A stretch of DNA of 64,000 nt from Anthonomus grandis grandis (Eukaryota; Arthropoda; Insecta; Coleoptera; Curculionidae). The notes beneath the pieces are model-generated. The model was given only the letters and a program-made list of their open reading frames with translations, ran no database searches and had not been told where the DNA came from. Positions within the stretch are counted from its first letter, which is position 1; each line of letters begins with the position of its first letter. Location of the stretch: contig NC_065560.1 of NCBI RefSeq assembly GCF_022605725.1, positions 20,761,052-20,825,051 on the forward strand, given 5' to 3'. Position numbers and translations under genes: made by a program. Shown piece after piece: positions 43,191 through 52,831 of this stretch.

Positions 43191-43727
43191 TGAGAGAAAA
43201 ATGCTTTTTAAGAAAACTATAGGTGATGAAATAATCTATAGTTTTTGTATTTATACTTTTCTCTAGTTTTACTAGTACTCTTTCTTTAGTTTTTCGAGTA
43301 AAACGTGATAAAACCCTATTTTATTTCTCGAAAGCAAGGCATATCGCTATGAAAATTGTAGTAGTTGTGCCATTTTTTATTGCAAATAAGTAAAAATTTA
43401 GTTTTTTAAGATCATTTCAAGTCAATAAGTTTTGACAGTTGTTTTTTTTTGGTTCTAGACAACTTTTCATTATCTAGGTTCAAATATACAGTTTTTAAAT
43501 TAGAACCTTTGGTATATTTATCAACCGTATATGACCAAGGTATATTTATTAAACTGTAGATAGATTATAAGGATCGAGATGTCATAGATTAAAAAAAATA
43601 GACAAGGGATTTACATATCTAGTCCTTAAACTCGACTACTAAACCTCAAATATGTGATAAAATGACTTCGATATCACATAATAATATATGCCACTGTGTA
43701 GCATACGATATACTTTTCCTACAAGTA
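43191..43727. other. Intron spacer
   Basis: About 540 bp AT-rich, no feature recognised. Confidence 0.45.
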
Positions 43728-43729
43728 TA

Positions 43730-44129
43730 CAGGGTGTCCCGTAATTAATTGGACATAGGTTAATGTAGGATACCTGACAAGAAAGTAAACCGTTTGAGCT
43801 CAATATCGCTTAGCAAAATGTTATTGGTTTTCGTTCTACAGGGTGTTAAAACTAATTTTTTACCAAACATTTATTGAAATATTTTGGAACCCTTTGGACA
43901 GATTAACCTAAAATTTGGCGTACTCTTATTATTTGGGATGAGGAATATGAATATGATATCTATTTTGCCATTGCCACTAGATGATACACCATTGAGTGAT
44001 TAAAAAGGTCATAATTTTTTTGACCTCCCTGTACGTACATTTGCGAGTAAAAATAATAAAACAGCATTTAATTCTAGTCAAAAAAGGTATACTTCTTTGA
44101 TCTCCAAAAAGTAGACCGTTTTCGAAATA
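43730..44129 (+). repeat. Left TIR of mariner 43730-48862
   Basis: Intact arm. It matches inverted 44774-44890 (inner part, including AACGGTCTACTTTTTGGAG) and 48551-48862 (outer part). Confidence 0.87.
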
Positions 44130-44149
44130 ATAAAATTTTATTACAAAAA

Positions 44150-44606
44150 AATGGATCATTCAATTGGCGCTCTCTTAAAAGTTGACTGAATTGGAGTCTT
44201 GCAGGAAATTCTTGAGGAAGAAGATTTTGAACTGGAGTGAAAAGATACGAATACAGTTCTTCTTGGCGTATAATTTTGGACACCGAAGATTTCCTTACAC
44301 CAGTGGCTCCCTCAATACGTCTTGTGCTGGTTTCAGGATTTTCGATAACACGAACCAAAATTTCATCTTTCATATTTGCTCCAATTATCCTTGGTCTTCC
44401 CGCATTTACGTTATTTGAACGAAATGAGCCCGTTTCGCCTAATCGATCGTACAACGCTTTAAATGTTTGATGATTTGGTTGCCTTCTATCCGGATACAGA
44501 TCTAAATTACGCTGCGCTGCTCTTCGACTACGAAAATGTTCTTGAGCATATACACATACCATATCCCGCATCTAAGCATTAGAAAAATCATTGTGACGCG
44601 GCATTT
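44150..44606 (-). pseudogene. Mariner transposase, N-terminal half only
   Basis: The ATG at 44606 opens MPRHNDFSNA, then TAG, then MRDMVCVYAQEHFRSRRAAQ and LDLYPDRRQPNHQTFKALYD. GRPRIIGANMKDEILVRVIE and STRRIEGATGVRKSSVSKII follow: both helix-turn-helix subdomains and the GRPR-type hinge. The reading reaches LQFSQLLRERQLNDPFF and then runs straight into the left TIR, so the whole DDE catalytic domain is deleted. Apart from the early stop the DNA-binding half is open. Such a truncated protein could bind TIRs without cutting; whether it is made is unknown. Confidence 0.78.
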
Positions 44607-44773
44607 TTAAGCGGAAATAACATAACAAGAACACGAGCTTTAGCCAAATTAAAGACTTACTTATTAATACTTCACCTTGACAGGTCGTAGTTATGATGTG
44701 TTCATCCTAGGCAAAGCCTACTTTGTAAAACTCCGATAATAATTTGTTCATACGCAACCTAATACAAAAATGC

Positions 44774-44890
44774 GTTTATTTCGAAAACGGTCTACTTTTT
44801 GGAGATCAAAGAAGTATACCTTTTTTGACTAGAATTAAATGCTGTTTTATTATTTTCACTCGCAAATGTGCGTACAGGTAGGTCAAAAAA
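44774..44890 (-). repeat. Right TIR of mariner 43730-48862, inner part
   Basis: Ends GGTCAAAAAA at 44890, where the LINE tail begins. The outer part of the same arm resumes at 48551 with TTATGACC. Confidence 0.85.
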
Positions 44891-45151
44891 GTCAAAGTCA
44901 AAAATAGCTTTATTGTTACGTAACATCATCTGTTGTTAACAAAGCATTATATAAAATCTTAAAGATAGTTGACAACATAATCTTTTACAAAAATATAAAA
45001 ATTTTAACAATTCTTACATACATAGAATATAGAACACACCCAAAGAAAGGGTAATAAGAATTCACATTACGCTGCGCAAAACTCTTCACTGTCAAAAAAT
45101 TGTATTTAAAAACTCGTCTACAGAATAAAATGCTTTACCAAGCAAGAGTTT

Positions 45152-46957
45152 CTATATATTTTTCCTAAAACGTTTTTCACAATTTATTAGCCTTATATAA
45201 AGGGGTAGGTGGTTAAAAAGCCTTCTGCCCCCGTACACAAAAGAGGACTTAATCTGCTCACTTTTTGAAATAGGCAGAGGTAAAGAGAAGGTTGTTCGGA
45301 GATTGTAACCCGAGGAGGGGGGGCCAAGTTGATGGCGATATTTTTTGTGGATAAGACAAACAGTCTCTAAAATAAAAAGGCATGGCAATGTCAGGACAGA
45401 GTGTTTTAAAAATAATGGCCTACAAGGGCTACGAAAGGGAGCTGCACACATATAGCGTATGGCTCTTTTTTGCAAAATAAATAGAGAGCTGAACAAATAC
45501 TGAGAGCACACACCCCAAAACACAATACCGTATCTCAGATAAGACTCTATAAGAGCATGGTAGGCAATTTTGGCCACATCAAGTCCCAGAGAATGTGTTA
45601 TTACTCTAATAGCATAACAGTTGGATGATAACTTCCCTAATAAAGAGGAGATATGAATTTTAAATTTTAATTGCTTATCAATCGTCAGGCCCAAAAATTT
45701 GCATGTTTCAGAAGGACTTATTGTTTCATTTTGCAAAGTGACAGTTCCAAGGTTACATTTAAAAGTTAAAATATTAGTTTTAGAAATATTAAAGGTTAAT
45801 CTATTAGATTCACACCATGACTTTACAAGAATTAAATCTTCATCAACAATATTCCTTAATCTCTTGGTGTCAGTGTCATGCCAAAGTAATGTTGTATCAT
45901 CCGCAAAGATAGTAAATTTGCCCCTAATTGGAATTTGAGAGATATCATTGACATATAGCAGGAACAATATTGGTCCAAGAACAGAACCCTGGGGTACACC
46001 AGCGTCCATATTCAGACGGGATGACATATCATTGTCAAAGAATACCCTTTGTGTTCTTCCAGATAGGTAAGAGCGAAACCAGTCAAGAGCAACTCCTCTG
46101 AATCCGTAGGTTTCCAGCTTCTGTAGCAGTATTCTGTGACTTACACAGTCAAACGCCTTAGATAAGTCACAGAACACCGCCGCCGCACTCTGCCCAGCGT
46201 TCAACCCCATGTACAGACTCTCTAAAAAATTGAAAATAGCATCAGATGTACCCAGTTTCGTCCGGAATCCAAATTGATGATGGTTAAGAACATTATGCCG
46301 TTTCAGAAATTCCATCATCCTAGTTTTTACCAATCTTTCTACAAGCTTGCCAAGCGTGGGAAGCAGGGCTATGGGTCTGAAATTTGATGGGTCATCATAG
46401 TTTCCACCCTTAAATAATGGTATAATCAAGGCATCCTTGAGTAAATGTGGAAAGGACCCACTTGAAAGTGAAACATTTAACACGTCAGCCTAAGAATCAA
46501 GGGTTGGTAGCGGTAGCGCTGTTAGGACCTTTAGTGACAGCCCATCCCATCCAGAGGAGTTCTTATTTTTCATTGAGGATAGAGCTTCCATTATTTCACT
46601 AGAATCTGTTGGTGTAAAGAAAAATGTTTCAGGCACCTTAATGTTGTGTAAGTATGAGCGCGGATCTCCAACAGACTGAGGCAATAATATTGATAGACCC
46701 AAAGCAACACCCTGGAAAAAATGATTGAGTGTTTTGGCCGACACCGTGCTATTAGAAACAGAAGGGTTCCCATGTTCGCCACGTAAGTCATTAACAATTT
46801 TCCAAGACTCTCTAGACTTATTTCTTGATTGGTTTATTTTACTTGAGTAGTATAAGTTTTTTGCCAATTTCACTGTATCACGGTAAATTTTGCGATATCT
46901 ATTAAAGTAGGATATGAATTTGGAGTTGTCCAAGGCAAACTTTCTTATGGAGTGCAA
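45152..46957 (-). pseudogene. LINE ORF2, reverse transcriptase part
   Basis: Frame continuous from 46957 to 45152 except for one TAG (46490-46492). After the linker and SGWDGLSLKVL come DALIIPLFKGGNYDDPSNFR, QFGFRTKLGTSDAI, AAVFCDLSKAFDCVSHRILL (motif A Asp present), GVPQGSVLGPILFLLYVNDI, FTIFADDTTLLWH (motif C intact) and LTFNISKTNILTF, with the conserved C-terminal blocks YHALIESYLRYGIVFWG and GRRLFNHLPLYIR. All catalytic residues are kept. With the upstream frameshift, two lesions separate this copy from an open ORF2. Confidence 0.9.
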
Positions 46958-47900
46958 ACACCGAAGATTTTTACCAGAAACTTAAGACCCCTGCTATACC
47001 AGGGTCTTCTCCTTTTTTCCCTAATTGTCACCATGGAGAAAGTTGACTCAAAAACATCCACTAAAGTTGAATGGAAACTATCAAAAGGATCACCGTTGTT
47101 AAGTGTGATACCATTCCAGTCTATTGAATTACAACATTCTTTAAACTTACAGAAATTTTTTCTAGTGAACAACCTTCCGCACTTTCTTTTTCTTGAGGTA
47201 CACTTTTTTTCATTGAGAAGAAAGGAACATAATACGGCCTCATGATCAGACAACCCGGCATTTACAATTCTACATGCAACCTGCGTTTCACAGAGAGTAG
47301 AGCAAACATAATCTAAAAGTGATGCTGAATTAGCAGTGATGCGAGTAGGTTGGTCAACATGCAAACTTGAATTAAAAGATTTCAGCACTCTATGTATCAA
47401 CAAATGATTGTTAAAGTTATTGCAGTCTAAAAGATTTACATTAATGTCACCTGTCAATATTAGTGATGCATTTACCGATATTTGGCTTAAAATGTTATAT
47501 AATTTATCAATAAAACTACTAAAATTACTCGAGGGTGACCTGTAAAGGCCTAAAATGTACAAATTTAATTCTTTAGAATAAACAATGCAAAATTCAAAAG
47601 TTTTTTTTTCCAGGAGATACTCAAACTTGGTTTTATCAACAAAGTTATATCTTTCTAAAAACTTATTCTCTATTAATATCAAAGTTCCACCATGATTATA
47701 CTGAGTACGGGAATGGATGTATGCAAGAGCATAACTTTCTATAAAAAAAGGTTCACACTGTTTGAGCCAATGTTCAGTCAAAACAACAATGACAGGGTTA
47801 TCTTCATATGCTAAAAATAAAGAGAGTTCATCAGATTTATTTCTGACTGACTGAATATTTAAAAGGGCTAAAGTAAAATGGACTCCGACTGAGTTTGGCC
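46945..47900 (-). pseudogene. LINE ORF2, endonuclease part
   Basis: Opens near 47900 with HFTLALLNIQSVRNKSDELS (Asn of the NIQS box), then VIVVLTEHWL (catalytic Glu), YILGLYRSPSSNF, SLILTGDINVNLLDC (GD-N box, written GDINV), RITANSASLLDYVCST and NAGLSDHEAVLCSF (SDH, catalytic His). All apurinic-type endonuclease residues are present. A frameshift near 46955 breaks the link to the RT frame. The domain nicks target DNA for target-primed reverse transcription. Confidence 0.85.
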
Positions 47901-48536
47901 TAAAAAAGTTTTGTTGTGTTCCAGAGGTCCACTATTCCATGTTATATCCATACAAGGTCTAGTTTTTGATTCTATTTTTAAGGCAGAGTGAGTGGTAGAT
48001 ATATATAATGATAAAATATCACAGAGTGATTTCGGTGATAGCCGATGTGATGGCCCTTCAAAAGCATTAGTGATAACTCCCACAGATAGGTTTTTATTTC
48101 TTATGAATGAATTGATGTATTTAAGAGTCTTAAAGTAGAAGCGACTGTGACTGAAATTATACGTAATACACAAGATAAGATTAGTACTCTTTCCTATAAA
48201 CAACAGATTATTTAGACTAGACAGTGTGACCTGCGTAAAACTTAAGTTAAGACATACAACTACATTATCTTTACTATTATAATTAATGACATTGCCAAAA
48301 AGGTCCTTATTTAGTCTGTGAAAAGGGGCGCCAGTCATTACTTTTTCTGATATATCATAGCAAGCACCTGACAATTCCCTGAGAATAGATGATAGACGTC
48401 TGGCACTAGAGTCTCCATAAATAAAAACTCTGGATTTCTCAGGTAAAGAGAGGCGTGTTTTATTTGTATAGGAGTAGCCATGTTTATATGAAGATGGTTC
48501 TTTTGACTTGACAGAATTATTTGTTGGTTCCACCAT
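47868..48536 (-). CDS. LINE ORF1 with SGNH-hydrolase-like region
   Basis: An intact frame of 222 residues from the ATG at 48536 (MVEPTNNSVKSKEPSSYKHG). The block SRVFIYGDSSARRLSSILRE has the GDS nucleophile box of SGNH/GDSL hydrolases at the end of a beta strand. The following EKVMTGAPFHRL and NSKDNVVVCLNLSF fit the usual second strand-turn and D-x-VVV strand. A clear block III (G-x-N) and a D-x-x-H block were not found, so esterase activity is doubtful. Esterase-like ORF1 proteins are known in CR1-group LINEs. It overlaps the start of ORF2 in another frame. Confidence 0.6.
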   Translation of the reverse strand: MVEPTNNSVKSKEPSSYKHGYSYTNKTRLSLPEKSRVFIYGDSSARRLSSILRELSGACYDISEKVMTGAPFHRLNKDLFGNVINYNSKDNVVVCLNLSFTQVTLSSLNNLLFIGKSTNLILCITYNFSHSRFYFKTLKYINSFIRNKNLSVGVITNAFEGPSHRLSPKSLCDILSLYISTTHSALKIESKTRPCMDITWNSGPLEHNKTFLGQTQSESILL

Positions 48537-48550
48537 ATACAAGTTAAAAG

Positions 48551-48862
48551 TTATGACCATTTTAATCACTGAATATTGTTGTATGTAGCGCCATCTAGTG
48601 GTAATGGGAAAATAGATATCATATTCGTGTTCCCCATCCCAAATAATAAGAGTACGCCAAATTTTAGATTAATCTGTCCAGTGGATTCCAAAATATTTCA
48701 ATAAATATTTGGTAAAAAATTAGTTTTAACACCCGAACGAAGTTTTAACACCGTAGGACGAAAACCAATAACATTTTGCTAAGCGATATTGAGCCCAAAC
48801 GCTTTATTTTCATGTCAGTTATCCTAAATTAACCTATGCCCAATTAATTACGGGACACCCTG
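48551..48862 (-). repeat. Right TIR of mariner 43730-48862, outer part
   Basis: Continues the arm broken at 44890. It contains a small internal duplication near 48735-48755 (a second GTTTTAACACC) absent from the left arm. Confidence 0.85.
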
Positions 48863-48864
48863 TA

Positions 48865-49540
48865 TATCTTATAGTGTAATAATGGAATATCATACACAAC
48901 GAATCCTAGACAAAAATAGGGAAGCATTAACGTGTATGAAACAGAATAATTATGCCAAATAAGATATACAAATAAAAAAACTGAAGAATACAAATTTGTT
49001 CAAAATTAAACAAGGATTTAAAAAATATTTATGATAAACTCCTTATGGAGGTCACTTGTAAAAATATTTTTTTTGTACGTCGAAAAATGCTCCCTGCATA
49101 AAATACATCTGCAAAATAAAAAAAAAAAGTTTTACTTCCTGTAGATCCGAAAGTAAGACGTTTAGAACATATATTCATATAAAAAAAACTTATTTTTTAT
49201 TGAAGAATTCCCTTGTAAACTTTGTCGGTAGAGTTCCTGGATATTCGGTATAATATACCACAATTTAAGCTTAAATAGATACCTTTATTATAAAATCCAT
49301 ATCAACAATTATATAACGATTAGAATAATGGTCTTATATTGGTTTTCTGTATCTAAATATTCAACGTTTTATTGATGATAAGTATATTTGTTTAGAAGAT
49401 CATTCCATGAAACGCATTTTGTAAACGTCTTTAATCTTAACTTTTATGAAATAGTAATCGTATATTGTTAACAGGTAATGAATCTTCTTCTTAGCTGTGA
49501 ATAATAAAAACATAATATTATTAAATTTCTCAATATATAT
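48865..49540. other. Intron spacer
   Basis: About 680 bp AT-rich, no feature recognised. Confidence 0.45.
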
Positions 49541-50093
49541 CACGCGGACATTTTATCCGAAATTCAACCAAAAATAAACGTTTATTTTACTATGGCGCTT
49601 TGCTTGTGTGAGGATATTATAAATGCGGTATCAAATGCCTAGTATTTTTGTGTAATTGATTTAGGTAATGCCTATTTGCAACTTAAAGTTGAAGAAGATT
49701 TTAAAAAATTGCTACTGATTAATACCTATAAAGTAATATTTTTAATTTGGTGTTCAATGTGCACTAGCCCAATTTCAAGCTGCTATGGATAAAATTACCC
49801 AAGGTTTAGTTAAAACAGCTTGTTATTTGGATGATTTAATTGTAGCGGAAAAAACCTTGGATGAATATAAAAAAAAATTACTTTATTTATTTCAAAGGTT
49901 GAGTGAATTCAATGCTCGTATAATTTAGATAAATATAATTTCTTTTGTAAGAAAATAGACTTTTTTGGGAGATTTACATTAAGTGGAAAGAGAATTAAAC
50001 CACTTGCTTCTAAAGTAGATGTAATTTTAAAGGCCCTTATTCCAAACGATCTCACTCAATTGCGTTCTTATTTAGGTCTACTTAATTTATTTA
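49541..50093 (+). pseudogene. Ty3/gypsy RT fragment, plus strand
   Basis: Plus-strand frames read VIDLGNAYLQLKVEEDFKKL (motif A, Asp present), then after frame changes the SPISSCYG (SP-FQ) region and a YLDDLIV-like motif C (tattTGGATGATttaattgt at 49827-49846), then KIDFFGRFTLSGKRIKPLAS and LTQLRSYLGLLN. Homology stops at 50093 where the tail of an antisense LINE begins. The remaining pol was not found beyond the LINE. It differs from the antisense gypsy at 14255-18400. Confidence 0.75.
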
Positions 50094-50747
50094 TTTATTT
50101 ATTTAACGGTATCTACCACTTTTACAAAAATAAAATAACACAAAAGATACCAATAATAATACAACTTAAGCTAGATAATAGTAAGACATAAATCAATCAA
50201 TGTTACAAATTAATTTAAAGAAATCTGTTAAAGTAACGAGTCACTAATTAATTAATTAGTGACTTATAATTTAAGAAAACTCCTAAAACTGCTAAAAGAA
50301 ACGTGCAAGTCAAGACTATACATATCGAAAGAACGTTGCATTCTAGTTATAGGATGCTGTCCATAAGAACTACTATCAAAATCTACATAGAAGAGTATTT
50401 TTAGTCTAGTCAATTTTTGCCCCCGAAAATTCAGCCTATTTAAAAGATAATCACAATCAGTCATGCCAGATATTAATTTAAAAATAAAACACAAGTCTGA
50501 ATTATTACGTCTTAACTCAAGTGAGTCCAAAGAGAGAACTGACTTGACCGACTTGTAATCAGTATGTCCATTAGCTAATGGAACCTTAAGTTTAAAATAA
50601 CAATTTCTTAAGAATTTATTTTGGACTTTTTCAATATGCGATTTATAAAATGGAGACCATACGAGACTAGCATACTTTACTCCAGAACGGACTAACGAAC
50701 AGTACAGAACTTTATAGACAGAGCATGAGAAGTATTGACTGCATCTA

Positions 50748-50780
50748 TACTCTATTTCAGAAGTGTGTAGAGCAATAAAA
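50748..50780 (+). repeat. Left TIR of the IS630-type element
   Basis: TACTCTATTTCAGAAGTGT followed by GTAGAGCAATAAAAC; inverted match at 52799-52831. Confidence 0.88.
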
Positions 50781-51165
50781 CCTCATTAGGTATGCAAAAG
50801 TGGTACCTGGTGATCCGCCAATATTTTATGCCACTACCTTAGTTGGGTATTAGTTTCAATGTAAAATTCTTTCTTTTCGTTAATTGCAGGTAGTGCCACC
50901 CGGTTTTGGGTCAATTTATGAGCTTTGCCCATTGTTACCCACTGATAAACATTGAAAACGGTTCGCCAAAGGCGTGCAACTGGGACTTGTTTTTTACCTT
51001 ATAATTAATGTACTTAAATGCTATTTTATTTTAGAAAGTTACTTTTGTTTAAATGGAATAATATATTTTTTTCACAAATTTATTGAACATAATATGTAGA
51101 GTAAAACAGTTGAAAATGTCACTTTTGGATCTGGCACTTTTTGAACAGTGTATAACAATTTTAAA

Positions 51166-52501
51166 TTATAATAGATTGTAGTCTTCTTCGTCATCACCTC
51201 TTGACATTATAATTAAAGGATCGACTGTCTGATCGATGAGGTTGTCAAGATCCCACATTTTGTCCTCTTGCTTAATTACATGCTGGACTGCTTTTCGCCA
51301 ATTCTCTGGTATCGCTTCCGTAATGGCTTGATCAAACAGTAGCTTAACATCTTTCATTTTAAAAGTCGTGTTTTGTCTTGCTACAAATCCTTTTACCTGC
51401 GCCCATATCAGTTCTATAGGATTTAGTTCGCAATGATATGGCGGTAAGCGCAGTACAGTTATATTATATTTTTCGGCTATATCTTCCACGGCGTATTTCA
51501 TGAAACGAGTTTTGTGTAAGTTTGCTATTGCCAGCAGTTCTTTTTTTATCAAATTTGCTTCAAACGCAATACCTTTTGCAGTCAGCCAATCGATAATTTC
51601 TTGCTTTCTCCAACTTGAAGTTGGCGTCTTCTCTATTCGCCGTGAATGATAGCTTGCGTTATCCATAACCACCACCGAATTAGCCGGAAGAAATTTCATC
51701 ATTTCACCAAAATAGTCCTCGAAAACGTCTGAGTTCATGTCTTCATGGTAATCTCCTGTGCGAGTCGACTCAAAGGTTAGCAGACCTTCTTTTAAAAATC
51801 CCTCTTCGCTTCCAATATGTGTGATTATAAGTCTTTTTCCTTTTCCCGAAGGTACTTTAATACCTGTAGACAGGCCTTCTATGAAAGCTTGGCGAGCACT
51901 GGTTATATTTTTGTCTTGCCACATTTTTTGGACTATATAACCTTCGTTAATCCACGTCTCATCAAGATAAAAAACTTTCTTTTGCTCCCTGCGGTACTGC
52001 TTGATACTTCTCAAGTATTGTCGTCTCCAACAAACAATTTCGTCGCTCTCCAGTAAAAGTGCTTTGCGGTTATGCTTTTCCCAGGCAAAATCCATATTTT
52101 TTAAAGTTTTCCATAAAAGTTTTCTACTTATCAACGGAATACTGTCATCTCGGCCAAGCCATTAAAATTTTGTCTAGGGTGGGTATTTCCTTTTTAAAAT
52201 AAAAAGAGTGAAATTTTCTTCGAATTATACATTTAGCATTTTCATCAAGGACTTTTGTAGGTCGTCCTGGCTTTTGCTTGGGAGATTCCACTTGACCTGC
52301 TACTTTTCTTTCCCGCAACAATTTGAAAATGGTGGACTTTCCAATTCCACTCATTCGAGAACATTTTTCAACAATTTCTTGCACAGTAAAACTAGGGTAA
52401 TCGTGTTTTATGCAATCATGTACATTTAAAATAATAACTTTTTCACTCAGCGATAGTGGAGAATTTTTAGTACATCTTTTCGTTGGACTGAATACCTCCA
52501 T
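51166..52501 (-). pseudogene. IS630-type DDE transposase, one frameshift
   Basis: The ATG at 52501 opens MEVFSPTKRCTKNSPLSLSE. 118 residues hold a helix-turn-helix (MSGIGKSTIFKLLRERKV) and a KPGRPTK hinge. A frameshift near 52150 moves to the frame ending at 51166 (TAA). That frame holds KKVFYLDETWINEGY (first Asp), NSVVVMDNASYHSRRIEKTP (second Asp), RLPPYHCELNPIELIWAQVK (Glu as third residue) and a C-terminal acidic tail (RGDDEEDYNLL). The spacing between second Asp and Glu is 77 residues, far above the 34-41 of classical Tc1/mariner, with a long insert (residues FEANLIKKELLAIANLHKTR). The total is about 440 residues. All three catalytic residues are present. Confidence 0.85.
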
Positions 52502-52798
52502 TTTTTAAATATTGGGATAATAATATTGTGATTACACTACAGCGTAGCAGTGACTACTAACGTTTAAAATATGATTTAAAAGTATTTATAGTCTGTATAT
52601 ATTACCTGACCCCATTTTTGCATGTTACAAAGCGTTAAAAGATAGGTACCTATACAAAAGGATTAAAAGTATTTATTTAGTATTTAATCTCTTTCAAAAT
52701 AAAGGCATTTAATCCGTGAAAATTAAATTCATAAATATTATAAGTACCTGCGCCTATGAACTACCACGAAATGTAGCCAAACAGAACGGAATTCCCCA

Positions 52799-52831
52799 GT
52801 TTATTGCTCTATACACTTCTGAAATAGAGTA
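52799..52831 (-). repeat. Right TIR of the IS630-type element
   Basis: On the minus strand TACTCTATTTCAGAAGTGT followed by ATAGAGCAATAAAC; one substitution relative to the left TIR. Confidence 0.88.

Larger units (their letters stand above)
44892..48545 (-). mobile_element. Near full-length CR1/Jockey-group LINE
   Basis: Inserted in the right TIR of a mariner with AAAAG on both sides (44887-44891 and 48546-48550), a fitting target duplication. It has ORF1 (47868-48536) and an EN-RT ORF2 (45152 to about 47900), with one frameshift and one stop. The 3' end carries AATAAA followed by a TTTGAC-type tail (seen as GTCAAAGTCAAAAAT on plus). The first ATG is only 9 bases from the 5' edge, so the 5' UTR is short or slightly truncated. 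This is the youngest-looking LINE of the window. Confidence 0.88.
43730..48862 (-). mobile_element. Mariner deletion derivative carrying a nested LINE
   Basis: Termini CAGGGTGTCCCGTAATTAATT at 43730 and its complement ending at 48862, each next to TA (43728-43729, 48863-48864). The TIRs are about 400 bp: left 43730-44129, right 44774-44890 plus 48551-48862. The right arm is split by the LINE at 44892-48545. Without the LINE the element is about 1.5 kb. It encodes only the N-terminal half of a transposase, so it was already non-autonomous before the LINE arrived. It lies in the P450 intron. Confidence 0.87.
50748..52831 (-). mobile_element. IS630/Tc1-mariner-type transposon, TA insertion
   Basis: 2,084 bp with ends TACTCTATTTCAGAAGTGT in both orientations. 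The TIR is about 32 bp, continuing TAGAGCAATAAA with one mismatch, flanked by TA (50746-50747 and 52832-52833). Counting one TA, removal restores the LINE RT reading F-I-T-R-C-S-Q-Y-F in frame, which fixes the borders. One two-frame transposase gene lies inside. It is younger than the LINE, which is younger than the gypsy fragment. Confidence 0.88.
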
